64,000 bases of DNA from Bacteroidales bacterium (GTDB lineage: Bacteria > Bacteroidota > Bacteroidia > Bacteroidales > JAADJA01): positions 1-64,000 of the forward strand of contig JAGVPB010000065.1 of NCBI GenBank assembly GCA_020052415.1, read 5' to 3'. The notes below the pieces were generated by a model. The model worked only from the letters and a program-made list of their open reading frames with translations, was not told where the DNA came from and made no database searches. The first letter of the stretch is position 1; every line of letters begins with the position of its first letter. Both the position numbers and the translations under genes were made by a program. Positions 55,267 to 63,014 of this stretch are shown here, piece after piece.

Positions 55267-55557
55267 TCACACCGTTTTCTCAAACTTCGCATTCAGTAGT
55301 GCCCGCTTGAATTCCGGTCCCGGACGAAACTGAACATTCACTTTTACAATGTCAGCCGCTGTGACATTTTCCGGTGAGTCTGACGGTTTTGAGGTGAGGC
55401 TGAGGCTGAACGTGCCGAAATCGCCGGGCGAAATACTGTGACCCTCAAGCAGTAAAACCGGAATATATTCCAAAAGAACTTCAATAACAAAACCAACATC
55501 AAGGCCTGATATTGAAGTTCTTTCGCTGATATACCTACCCAGTTCCCTTAAATTCAT
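55267..55557 (-). CDS. HU-like (HU-HIG type) DNA-binding protein
   Basis: 96 aa from the ATG at 55557 (MNLRELGRYISERTSISGLD). Features of the Bacteroidota HU-HIG family: VGFVIEVLLEYIPVLLLEG, SPGDFGTFSLSLTSK, then VKVNVQFRPGPEFKRAL. Upstream in frame, residues RYFISVFFHTGIYTK resemble the family N-terminal strand, so the true start may be further up (TTG at 55644), or the N-terminus has been lost. Divergent from the recombinase, about 90 bp apart; it may bend DNA for recombination but this is a guess from position. Confidence 0.72.
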   Translation of the reverse strand: MNLRELGRYISERTSISGLDVGFVIEVLLEYIPVLLLEGHSISPGDFGTFSLSLTSKPSDSPENVTAADIVKVNVQFRPGPEFKRALLNAKFEKTV

Positions 55558-55647
55558 TTTCGTATATATTCCTGTATGAAAAAAAACGGAAATAAAGTAC
55601 CTGAGATAAAATAGTTTTCTTAAGTTTGCAGAAACCTTTTGCAATTA

Positions 55648-57417
55648 ATGGTTTCTATTCAAAAAATATGGCATCGCGACGCTTTTCGGATCGGAATATT
55701 TTTTGGATTTGACGACAGGATGAAACAGTCCGCCAAAGGAATAGGGGCCAGATGGAGCAATACGAAAAAGTGCTGGTATGTTGATTACAACAGCGAGAAC
55801 TACCAAAAAATAGAGGTTGAATTTCCCGGTTTTACAATTATAAAAGATACGGTTGCGGTTGACTCCGAAACGGCGCCTGGTTTTAAACGGAACCACGACA
55901 TTGCGCCCATAGTTATTCCCGAAAGGGAGAACGAAATTCCATCCTCCTCTGCTGATGGACATAAGGTTGAAAAACCTGAACAGGAGGATTGCCGGGCTGA
56001 GTTTGTAACGGTTACGGGGAAATACTGGGTAGTTAGAGTGCCCTATAGCGAAAGGATAAGCAAAGCGCTGATGGGTACCAAAGGGGTTTACTGGAATAAA
56101 AGTCATAAGGCTTTTATGGTTTTCAGGCATGTTGCAGTGAAAACAAAAGTGGAGGCCATATTGGGCAAACCAGGATTACTGCCACCGGAATATTATGTGG
56201 AGGGCATAATAACACCTGAATCGGGAGAGGTAAGGCTGGAGCCATTTGAAGAGGAGAAGAAAAGAATGATGGTTTACCTGCCTGCCATTTCAGCCTTGAT
56301 ACAACAGGTGAAGCGTTATGCCGGAAGCCGTTACAGCAAGGCCAACGGGTGCTACATTCTGCCTTCCACTCCGGCAATGTTTCAACAGTTACTGGAGTTG
56401 GCAAATCAGCATGGCATAGGCGTTACCAACCACCTTCCGGCGAATTACCTGCACCGCAGAAATGCGCCACGGATAAAGCAGATCAGATTAGAACAAACGA
56501 TTGACAACCTTCACAAACTTTGTCCGCCACAGGGAAGGATTTATGTGGATGCCATGACCGATTATATGCTGGCCTCCAACCTCAGCGACAACACCATTCG
56601 TAATTATGCGCAGGCGATGATCACTTTTCTGCGGCATTTCGAATACAGGAACCCGCAGGAGATAAAACGTGAAGATATCATCAGGCTCCTGGGCGGGATG
56701 ATGAAAAAAGGGTTGTCGGCTTCATCGGGCCATACCCTGGTGAATGCAGTGAAGTATTATTACCGTGAAGTGCTCAAATATGAAAATTTTGAAATTGACC
56801 TACCCCGCCCAAAAAAAGAATCTCACCTGCCTTCATTTTTAACGCGGGATGAATGCACCAGCATATTCCAAAAGATACAGAATCCGAAACACAAGTTGGT
56901 GCTGATGCTTGCTTACGGAGCAGGATTGCGGCTGAGCGAAGTGGTAACGCTCAGGTGGGATGATATTTTAATGGCCGAGCACAAGATCCACGTGAAGGAA
57001 GGCAAGGGCAGGAAAGACCGGATTGTGATGCTGCCATATCTCGTGGTGGCGTATATTGACATTTACCGAAAACTCTATAACAGCAAGGAATGGGTATTTG
57101 ATGGGCAATACAAAGGGGAGCATTACAGCGGAAGCAGTGTTCAGCAGGTGATGCGGCGGGCTGTAGCCAATGCCGGATTGATGAAAAAGGCGACGGTTCA
57201 TACGCTGCGGCATAGTTTTGCTACACACCTTATTGAATCGGGTACGGACCTGAGGTTTATTCAGGCTTTATTGGGACACAGCAGTATCAAAACTACGGTA
57301 ATTTATACTCACCTGACGAAGAAAGGAATAGACAAGATACAAAGTCCGCTGGACCAGATTGCAGACAGTTTGAGGGAACAATTAAAATTAAAGAGCAGGG
57401 AAGATGATGAAAAGTAG
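55648..57417 (+). CDS. Tyrosine recombinase with repeated N-terminal extension, at head of the cassette array
   Basis: 589 aa from the ATG at 55648. C-terminal half (about 285-589) is a tyrosine recombinase: SAM-like core-binding domain (SNLSDNTIRNYAQAMITFLR), then catalytic Arg428 (GAGLRLSEV), Lys453 (EGKGRKDR), His518 and Arg521 (HTLRHSFATH), His544 (LLGHSSIKTT) and Tyr553 (VIYTHL), with IQSPLDQ after it, similar to the SPLDAL tail of integron integrases. The roughly 20-residue insertion that marks true IntI before the HxxR box is not evident. The first 260 residues hold three related units (AKGIGARWSNTKKCWYVDY, ALMGTKGVYWNKSHKAFMVF, VKRYAGSRYSKANGCYILPS), resembling HARP-like modules; I know no recombinase family defined by this. 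It points into a cassette array starting 24 bp after its stop. Confidence 0.85.
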   Translation: MVSIQKIWHRDAFRIGIFFGFDDRMKQSAKGIGARWSNTKKCWYVDYNSENYQKIEVEFPGFTIIKDTVAVDSETAPGFKRNHDIAPIVIPERENEIPSSSADGHKVEKPEQEDCRAEFVTVTGKYWVVRVPYSERISKALMGTKGVYWNKSHKAFMVFRHVAVKTKVEAILGKPGLLPPEYYVEGIITPESGEVRLEPFEEEKKRMMVYLPAISALIQQVKRYAGSRYSKANGCYILPSTPAMFQQLLELANQHGIGVTNHLPANYLHRRNAPRIKQIRLEQTIDNLHKLCPPQGRIYVDAMTDYMLASNLSDNTIRNYAQAMITFLRHFEYRNPQEIKREDIIRLLGGMMKKGLSASSGHTLVNAVKYYYREVLKYENFEIDLPRPKKESHLPSFLTRDECTSIFQKIQNPKHKLVLMLAYGAGLRLSEVVTLRWDDILMAEHKIHVKEGKGRKDRIVMLPYLVVAYIDIYRKLYNSKEWVFDGQYKGEHYSGSSVQQVMRRAVANAGLMKKATVHTLRHSFATHLIESGTDLRFIQALLGHSSIKTTVIYTHLTKKGIDKIQSPLDQIADSLREQLKLKSREDDEK

Positions 57418-57434
57418 CAAGTTTTTGCAGCTAT

Positions 57435-57450
57435 TTACTAGTTATAGGGC
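57435..57450 (+). other. Candidate attI-like primary recombination site
   Basis: GTTATAGGGC at 57441-57450, 24 bp after the recombinase stop, is the 5' end of cassette 1 and is complementary to GCCCTATAAC at the end of that cassette. The sequence before it shows no attC-like hairpin, as expected for an attI site. Assignment is inferred. Confidence 0.5.
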
Positions 57451-57535
57451 ATTTAAAAAGCTCGCAACATAAAGACATTTTGGCTTGACAGGACTTTATT
57501 ATTTTGCTTATTTATAGACAGATAAAAATAAAACA

Positions 57536-57844
57536 TTGGACAAATTGAAAGAATTTGAGGACACATTAAACACCGCCGTTTTCACGACAAAATTTGTAGT
57601 AAAAGACAAAAAAGAGATTACTTATGTGACTCATGACGCCGACGATGGAGCGTGGCAATTTTTTAGCTCCGACGACTTTGACAACTATGAGGACGTAGCA
57701 ATGATTTTAAGTTTAGACGAGATAATCAATATTGACAGGACTGTGCTTGAAATTGCAGATTTGCCATTAGGATATTTTGCGACAAGACAAACATCTAAAG
57801 ACAGTTGGACGATTAATAAAATGACAAATGAAAACGCCCTATAA
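57536..57844 (+). CDS. Cassette 1 cargo: small acidic cytosolic protein, unknown
   Basis: 102 aa starting with TTG at 57536 (no ATG or GTG fits before DKLKEFEDTL). Content: FTTKFVVKDKKEITYVTHDA, DDGAWQFFSSDDF, MILSLDEIINIDRTVLEIAD, LPLGYFATRQ. An all-alpha/beta compact protein with about 20 acidic residues; the pattern of a 'GAWQF' strand plus LPLGY ending is one I associate with cassette-borne unknown proteins, possibly immunity-like, but I cannot name a family. The stop TAA lies inside the R'' of attC1 (CTATAAC). Expression may depend on promoter sequence in 57,470-57,520. Confidence 0.7.
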   Translation: MDKLKEFEDTLNTAVFTTKFVVKDKKEITYVTHDADDGAWQFFSSDDFDNYEDVAMILSLDEIINIDRTVLEIADLPLGYFATRQTSKDSWTINKMTNENAL

Positions 57845-57970
57845 CAAAAACTATATGTCAATTGCCGTTTCAGTGCAGAATTGGAAGTTCACAACCCGCA
57901 ACAACGGCGGTGGTGTTCGACAGGAAAGCGCCCCGCAGTCGGCAACTGCATATAGTTTCGAACGTTATGC
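57836..57970 (+). repeat. attC1
   Basis: R'' GCCCTATAAC (57836-57845), R' GTTATGC (57964-57970). Arms AAACTATATGTCAATTGCCG and CGGCAACTGCATATAGTTT pair almost completely; size about 135 bp. The R'' end is complementary to the start of cassette 1 (GTTATAGGGCATTT) over 13 of 14 bases. Confidence 0.8.
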
Positions 57971-57979
57971 ACCATATTA

Positions 57980-58444
57980 ATGACAGACGATAAACAAATA
58001 TTAAGACCTAAAGCGACTAAGACTATTTTACTTGGAATAGTTTGCCTAGCTTTTACTGTTGGTGGAATAATGATGACGGAGGAGGAAAGCCTGAAAGGTT
58101 GGCTGATTGCATCATTTTTTGGATTAGGATTAATTGTTTTTATAATTCAATTAATTCCTGGATCAACACAACTGACTTTAACGAAGGAGGGATTTATTAT
58201 GACAAGTTTGTTTCGAAGTCACTTAACCAAATGGTCTGACGTCGAAGTATTTAAAATTGACTACTTAGGAAGAAATAAGTCAGTTATGTTTGATTACGTT
58301 GACAACCACACAAAACATGAAATTGGAAAAATTATTGCCAAATCACTTTCTGATAGTCATGGAGCCCTACCAAGTAATTATGGATTGAAAGTGACAGAAT
58401 TATTAACCCTAATGAATGATTGGAAAAATAAATACGGTGCATAA
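57980..58444 (+). CDS. Cassette 2 cargo: two-TM membrane protein with PH-like domain
   Basis: 154 aa from the ATG at 57980, only 16 bp after the recombination point. Two hydrophobic segments (TILLGIVCLAFTVGGIMM and LIASFFGLGLIVFIIQLI) are followed by a soluble C-terminal part that looks like a short pleckstrin-like domain (TQLTLTKEGFIMTSLFRSH, LTKWSDVEVFKI, DYVDNHTKHEIGKIIAKSL). The fold resembles membrane PH/STM3941-type proteins. Its stop TAA is inside R'' (GCATAAC). No leader or promoter of its own is visible. Confidence 0.75.
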   Translation: MTDDKQILRPKATKTILLGIVCLAFTVGGIMMTEEESLKGWLIASFFGLGLIVFIIQLIPGSTQLTLTKEGFIMTSLFRSHLTKWSDVEVFKIDYLGRNKSVMFDYVDNHTKHEIGKIIAKSLSDSHGALPSNYGLKVTELLTLMNDWKNKYGA

Positions 58445-58570
58445 CAGCACCTACCCAAAAGTGGCGGCTTCGTGGTTAAATCAGGCTTTGTGCTTCTATC
58501 AAAGTTTGTGCAAGGCTGAAAGTGAAGTGGTTCTAAATCGCCACCTTCGGGTAGCTGCAAAACGTTATGC
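58436..58570 (+). repeat. attC2
   Basis: R'' GGTGCATAAC (58436-58445), R' GTTATGC (58564-58570); arms CCTACCCAAAAGTGGCGG and CGCCACCTTCGGGTAGC. The R'' end is complementary to the start of cassette 2 (GTTATGCACCATATT) over 14 of 15 bases. Confidence 0.85.
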
Positions 58571-58583
58571 AGCATTAATAAAA

Positions 58584-59105
58584 ATGAGAAGAAACATCAT
58601 TATCGTACTAATAATTGTCGCATTTTCATCAATTGTTCGCGGACAAGAAAATGAAACCTTATTATATAATAACAAAGGACAACTTCGTGCTGACACGACA
58701 TTGACGATTACGCTTGGACAACTCAACAAGTGGAGGCCGGTCGAAGAATATATTATTAATATGCTCGTGACACAAATTGAATATTCTCAAATGGCAACGG
58801 AGTCTAGCTTATCAGGGACTTCTATAGTTTCATTTGACGTGGACTCTAAAGGCAAACTAATTGACTTCAAAACATTAAAACAAGTTGGCGGCGGACTCGA
58901 GGAAGTAATTAAGCTAAACCTCAAAGCATTTGACAAGTTGACAAGTTTAGCACCTAAAGACAAAAAAAGTTTTAAGTATTACCTTGCTTTAAGTTTTCAG
59001 CTTATCGACGTAGAAACCTTTATTAAAGAAGAAAATGCGATTCCAATTATTAAAGTAAAATATGACTTAATAGTACCTTATGAACCGAAGAAAAAGAATA
59101 ATTAA
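58584..59105 (+). CDS. Cassette 3 cargo: exported TonB-C-like protein
   Basis: 173 aa from the ATG at 58584. Signal peptide MRRNIIIVLIIVAFSSIVRG, cleaved before QENE. The body has SGTSIVSFDVDSKGKLIDFK followed by LKQVGGGLEEVIKLNLKAFD, the arrangement of a TonB C-terminal-type domain (a strand with G.V...F.VD.DGKV and a glycine-rich turn), and ends with a charged tail. Probably a periplasmic protein. Starts 20 bp after the recombination point; no own promoter. Confidence 0.72.
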   Translation: MRRNIIIVLIIVAFSSIVRGQENETLLYNNKGQLRADTTLTITLGQLNKWRPVEEYIINMLVTQIEYSQMATESSLSGTSIVSFDVDSKGKLIDFKTLKQVGGGLEEVIKLNLKAFDKLTSLAPKDKKSFKYYLALSFQLIDVETFIKEENAIPIIKVKYDLIVPYEPKKKNN

Positions 59106-59106
59106 C

Positions 59107-59242
59107 GCTGCATAACAGGCTTCTGCTTTCAGTGGCGGTTCAGTGGCTCGTGAGACAGGAAAGTAATAATTTAAACGGCAGTACTTCGTGGAAACGGCAG
59201 TGAGTAAATCGCCACCGAAAAGCAGCAGCCGGCACGTTAGCA
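59107..59242 (+). repeat. attC3
   Basis: R'' GCTGCATAAC (59107-59116), R' GTTAGCA (59236-59242); arms GCTTCTGCTTTCAGTGGCG and CGCCACCGAAAAGCAGCAGC. The R'' end matches the start of cassette 3 (GTTATGCAGCATTAA) over 14 of 15 bases. Confidence 0.85.
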
Positions 59243-59286
59243 CCAATTTTAGGACGACCAACAATTAAAAGACAAACAATATAAAT

Positions 59287-60765
59287 ATGACTTTCGGACT
59301 TTCACCAAAACACATTCAGGACTTACCACTTGACAACCTAACAACAGAACAATTTCTTGTGCTTGCAATTGAAGCAGCAAAGAAACTTGATTGGAATGTT
59401 GGCTACACCAGTGAAACTGGTTTTATTGCATTTACAAAGTTCTCAATGAGTTCTTGGAGTGAGGAAGTCAAAGTAAAAATTGACGGTAACAACGCGAACT
59501 TAAAAAGTGAATGCACAGGCAGTCAAATGGTGGACTGGGGAAAAAACAAAACGAACATTGAAAACTTAGTTGCAACATTCAATGAATTAAAAACCTCTTT
59601 ATCTCCCGAAGAACTTGCACAGAAGTATGAAGAACTTAAACCAAACTTGGTTTCAAAGGAGCAAGATGTTTTAAGTCAACCGCCACCGACAACAAAGGAA
59701 AAAATCACAAGTGTTTTTGCAATCTTCAAACCGACACAAGGTTATTTCATTACTCCGATTATAATAAACTTAAACATTGCAATCTTTATTCTAATGGTTA
59801 TTTCAGGTGTTAATTTTATGCTTCCTGACAATGCAAGTTTATTAAAGTGGGGAGCAAATTTCCGACCTATAACATTGGAAGGCGAATGGTGGCGACTAAT
59901 CACAAATTGTTTTCTGCACATTGGAATTTTCCATCTTTTAATGAATATGTATGCCTTACTTTATATCGGTTTACTTTTAGAACCACATTTAGGCAAAACA
60001 AGATTTACAACAGCTTACTTGCTGACAGGAATCATTGCAAGTATCGCAAGTTTATGGTGGCACGACTTGACAATTAGTGCTGGTGCATCGGGAGCAATCT
60101 TCGGAATGTATGGAGTGTTCCTTGCTATGCTGACAACAAACCTCATTGAAAAGTCCGCAAGAAAAGCATTATTGATAAGTATTGCAGTTTTCGTTGGTTA
60201 CAACATTCTTAACGGACTGAACCCAAACAGCGGTATAGACAATGCAGCACATATTGGTGGATTAATCGGTGGACTTGTTATTGGTTACTCTTTAATTCCA
60301 AGTCTAAAAAAACCGAATGAAAATAAATTAAAATATACTACCGTTGGTTTATTGACAACTCTAATTCTAATTTCTTCTTTTGTAGTTTATAAAAAAGTGC
60401 CAAATGACATTGGGACGTATGACACCAAAATAAAAGAATTTGTATCAATGGAAGCAATGGCATTAGAGGTATACAACTTACCACCAAATACGCCCAACGA
60501 CAAAATTCTATACGGAATTAAAGACAGAGGAATTTATTATTGGAATGAAAACATCAAACTCATAGACAGTTTCAAGGACTTGGATTTGCCACTTGAAATT
60601 AGAACTAAGAACAGACTTTTAAAGGAATATTGTGAGCTTAGAATAAAAAGCTATGAGTTACTTTACAAAGCAATTTCGGAGGACACAGACCAATACAAAA
60701 CACAAATAGAAGATTACAACATAAAAATCGAAGCAAAAATTAAAGAGCTTGGTGGTGGACAATAG
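59287..60765 (+). CDS. Cassette 4 cargo: rhomboid family intramembrane serine protease
   Basis: 492 aa. Residues 1-125 are a soluble domain (VLAIEAAKKLDWNVGYTSE, WSEEVKVKIDGNNANLKSEC). Six or seven membrane segments follow with the rhomboid marks: ITNCFLHIGIFHLLMNMYAL, catalytic Ser in SAGASGAIFGMYGVFLAML and His in DNAAHIGGLIGGLVIGY. The C-terminal 150 residues are soluble and mostly helical. Rhomboids cut membrane proteins within the bilayer. At 1.5 kb it is a large item for a cassette. It begins 51 bp after the recombination point, and the R'' of its attC is 22 bp downstream of the stop. Confidence 0.9.
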   Translation: MTFGLSPKHIQDLPLDNLTTEQFLVLAIEAAKKLDWNVGYTSETGFIAFTKFSMSSWSEEVKVKIDGNNANLKSECTGSQMVDWGKNKTNIENLVATFNELKTSLSPEELAQKYEELKPNLVSKEQDVLSQPPPTTKEKITSVFAIFKPTQGYFITPIIINLNIAIFILMVISGVNFMLPDNASLLKWGANFRPITLEGEWWRLITNCFLHIGIFHLLMNMYALLYIGLLLEPHLGKTRFTTAYLLTGIIASIASLWWHDLTISAGASGAIFGMYGVFLAMLTTNLIEKSARKALLISIAVFVGYNILNGLNPNSGIDNAAHIGGLIGGLVIGYSLIPSLKKPNENKLKYTTVGLLTTLILISSFVVYKKVPNDIGTYDTKIKEFVSMEAMALEVYNLPPNTPNDKILYGIKDRGIYYWNENIKLIDSFKDLDLPLEIRTKNRLLKEYCELRIKSYELLYKAISEDTDQYKTQIEDYNIKIEAKIKELGGGQ

Positions 60766-60787
60766 ATATACAGACGAAAGAAAAACT

Positions 60788-60847
60788 GGTGCTAATAAAT
60801 AGGACTCTGAGCGGTCGGCACGACCCAGCGATGAGTCTGTGTTGAAC
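60788..60847 (+). repeat. attC4 (60 bp)
   Basis: R'' GGTGCTAAT (60788-60796; the C of AAC is changed to T), R' GTTGAAC (60841-60847), a perfect GTTRRRY core. Inner arms GACTCTGAGCGGTC and GACCCAGCGATGAGTC. Complementary to the cassette 4 start (GTTAGCACCAATTTT) over 13 of 15 bases. Confidence 0.7.
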
Positions 60848-61080
60848 TACATCCCAAAGCACACAACAGGCGCAGGATTTTTTTATGCACTTAATGACGG
60901 TTTTTAATATTTTCAGGAGATAAACAGAACAAACGTTCATTGAAATGATGCAGATTAATGTAATTTTTAGGACCATCTTTCATTGACGTATTCATGAAAG
61001 ATGGACGTAACAGGGTGTTTTATTCGCACATAGGCATACTTTTCCCTATTGCCCTATAGAAGGCAAACCGGGGAGGTTGT

Positions 61081-61728
61081 TTAATTACATACGGGCGATT
61101 GTTTGGGAAGAAACCAAGCAGGAGCACGTATCCGCGGCAGTTCCCTTACAATTATCATGCTGCCTGTTTTACACACCGGGCACAGGCAGGGATTAACGCC
61201 GGTAAGCCTTTCCAGACGCTCCAGCATGGTTTCCGGGCCTTTTTGTTTTTTTATGATCGCCTGGATGTCAGGTTTTTCTTCCGGAACAAATTGCAGCTTG
61301 TGGTTACGAATGAAGGTTGGGTTGTAAATGCCAAACCTCCGGATTTTTACAAAGCGTTGGGGCAGGATATGCATGGTAAACCGTCGCAGGAACTCAACGC
61401 CATCAAGGGTAACAGGTTTTTTAACAGCCATGTTGCGATAATAGTAGCGCAAACCATAAACCATGTGTTTAAAGCTGCTTCGCGAAGGTGATTTAGGATC
61501 GCGGGCAAGGGCAGCCAGGTATTCATTGATCTCTTCGGGATCAATCTGCTCAGGCATCTTGCCAAAGTTAACTACAAACAAGGCGATACGCCGGATGTAA
61601 TTATTTAAAGTACTTTTGCTCTGTCCGCGTAAAGTAACCTGTTGCTCCAGTTTGCGGACAACATTTTCGAACTCAGGAACAAGCACAATAGCCTGCTCGA
61701 CAATAGTAAAACCCGATTTTTTTCTCAT
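61081..61728 (-). CDS. Cassette 5: chimera of recombinase N-terminus and IS91-type transposase C-terminus
   Basis: 215 aa. Residues 1-104 are a SAM-like core-binding domain of a tyrosine recombinase (LRGQSKSTLNNYIRRIALFV, PEEINEYLAALARD, FKHMVYGLRYYYRNMAVKK). From about residue 105 the sequence switches to the C-terminal part of an IS91-family (Y2) transposase: VTLDGVEFLRRFTMHILPQR, FVKIRRFGIYNP, and a CPVCKTG zinc-type knot. IS91-type elements often carry both proteins side by side, so an in-frame deletion between two neighbouring genes explains the join. Neither catalytic centre remains (no HxxR/Tyr, no HUH motif). It runs opposite to the other cargo. Almost surely inactive. Confidence 0.7.
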   Translation of the reverse strand: MRKKSGFTIVEQAIVLVPEFENVVRKLEQQVTLRGQSKSTLNNYIRRIALFVVNFGKMPEQIDPEEINEYLAALARDPKSPSRSSFKHMVYGLRYYYRNMAVKKPVTLDGVEFLRRFTMHILPQRFVKIRRFGIYNPTFIRNHKLQFVPEEKPDIQAIIKKQKGPETMLERLERLTGVNPCLCPVCKTGSMIIVRELPRIRAPAWFLPKQSPVCN

Positions 61729-61807
61729 ATCAGTAATTATTTATGGTGAATATTTTACAAGATATGGAAAGAATCGGGTATTTTTGGAAAAGCTATCCCG
61801 CGAAGGC

Positions 61808-61946
61808 GGGATTTAGTTCAACATCATGTATAAAACATTGGGGTTTAAGTGGTTATTTGAATAATTCTGCCCCGCATCGGTATTTGTGTCGGTGGACAAG
61901 GATGAAGCCCGCAATCCCCAACATTTCATACATGTAACCGTTGTCA
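61808..61946 (+). repeat. attC5
   Basis: R'' GGGATTTAGTTCAAC (61808-61822) is complementary to the cassette 5 start GTTGAACTACATCCC at 60841 in 14 of 15 bases. R' GTTGTCA at 61940-61946. Arms CATGTATAAAACATTGGGG and CCCCAACATTTCATACATG pair along their length. Confidence 0.75.
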
Positions 61947-62014
61947 TTCATGCTAAAAAATCCGTGCAATCAAGAAATTACGATTCAAAAGATTATTTTT
62001 GAAGAAAAAAAGGA

Positions 62015-63004
62015 ATGGCAAAAGAATCTGAAATAATTTTTTACCAAGGTGATGATGGAATCGTAAAAATAGAGGTTTTCTATCACGGTGAGACCTTTTG
62101 GATGACACAAAAGAAGATAAGCGAACTTTTTGGAGTCCAGAGACCTGCAATAACTAAACATCTAACCAATATTTTTGAAAGTGGCGAATTAAATGAAGAT
62201 TCAGTTAGTTCCATTTTGGAACATACTGCCGATGATGGGAAAAATTACAAAACTACTTTCTATAATCTTGATGCAATTATAGCAGTTGGATACCGTGTAA
62301 ACTCTAATAAAGCTACCAAATTTAGGATTTGGGCTACAAAGGTTTTAAATGAGTTTATTACCAAAGGATTTGTGTTGGATGATGAACGCTTAAAACAAGG
62401 AAGGCATTTCGGTAAAGATTATTTTGATGAATTACTTGAACGGATACGTGAAATTCGAGCAAGTGAAAGAAGATTTTATCAAAAAATCACTGACATTTAT
62501 GCACTTTCAATTGATTATAACAATTCAGATTTATTAACCAAGGATTTTTTTGCAACAGTTCAAAATAAGCTTCATTGGGCAATAACAGGAAAAACAGCAG
62601 CAGAAATTATATACTCGTCTGCTGATGCTTCGAAAATATACATGGGGTTGACGAATTGGAAACATGCACCAGAAGGGAAGATACTAAAATCAGACGTTTC
62701 AATTGCTAAGAATTATTTAAATGAACAGCATATCAAAGAGCTCAACAGAATTGTTTCGGCATACCTTGACTTAGCAGAGAGCAGAGCCGAAAGACTGATT
62801 CCAACAACTATGCAAGATTGGATTAGTTTTTTACACCAGTTTTTGGATTTATCTAGCTTCCCAATTCTAAAAGACAAAGGAAAAGTTTCTGCATTAGAAG
62901 CAAAATTAAAAGCTGAACAGGAGTATGATAAATACAGAATGATTCAAGACACTAATTATGAATCTGATTTTGATAAGGAGATAAAACGGATAAAAGGAGA
63001 ATAA
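62015..63004 (+). CDS. Cassette 6 cargo: RhuM family (virulence-associated) protein
   Basis: 329 aa from the ATG at 62015 with AAAAGGA upstream. RhuM features: IIFYQGDDGIVKIEVFYHGE, FWMTQKKISELFGVQRPAIT, KHLTNIFESGELNE, TTFYNLDAIIAVGYRVNSNK, ATKFRIWATKVLNEFITKGF and, later, KNKLHW-type FATVQNKLHWAITGKTAAEI. The family is a Fic/KilA-N-like group carried by mobile elements and often next to restriction systems; function unknown. The largest cytosolic cargo here. It begins 74 bp after the recombination point. Confidence 0.88.
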   Translation: MAKESEIIFYQGDDGIVKIEVFYHGETFWMTQKKISELFGVQRPAITKHLTNIFESGELNEDSVSSILEHTADDGKNYKTTFYNLDAIIAVGYRVNSNKATKFRIWATKVLNEFITKGFVLDDERLKQGRHFGKDYFDELLERIREIRASERRFYQKITDIYALSIDYNNSDLLTKDFFATVQNKLHWAITGKTAAEIIYSSADASKIYMGLTNWKHAPEGKILKSDVSIAKNYLNEQHIKELNRIVSAYLDLAESRAERLIPTTMQDWISFLHQFLDLSSFPILKDKGKVSALEAKLKAEQEYDKYRMIQDTNYESDFDKEIKRIKGE

Positions 63005-63014
63005 TAAAGCACGA

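Noticed and set aside
61099..61491. 130-codon plus-strand frame within cassette 5
   Set aside because: Opposite to the chimeric IS91/recombinase gene, which has clear domains; the plus peptide has none.
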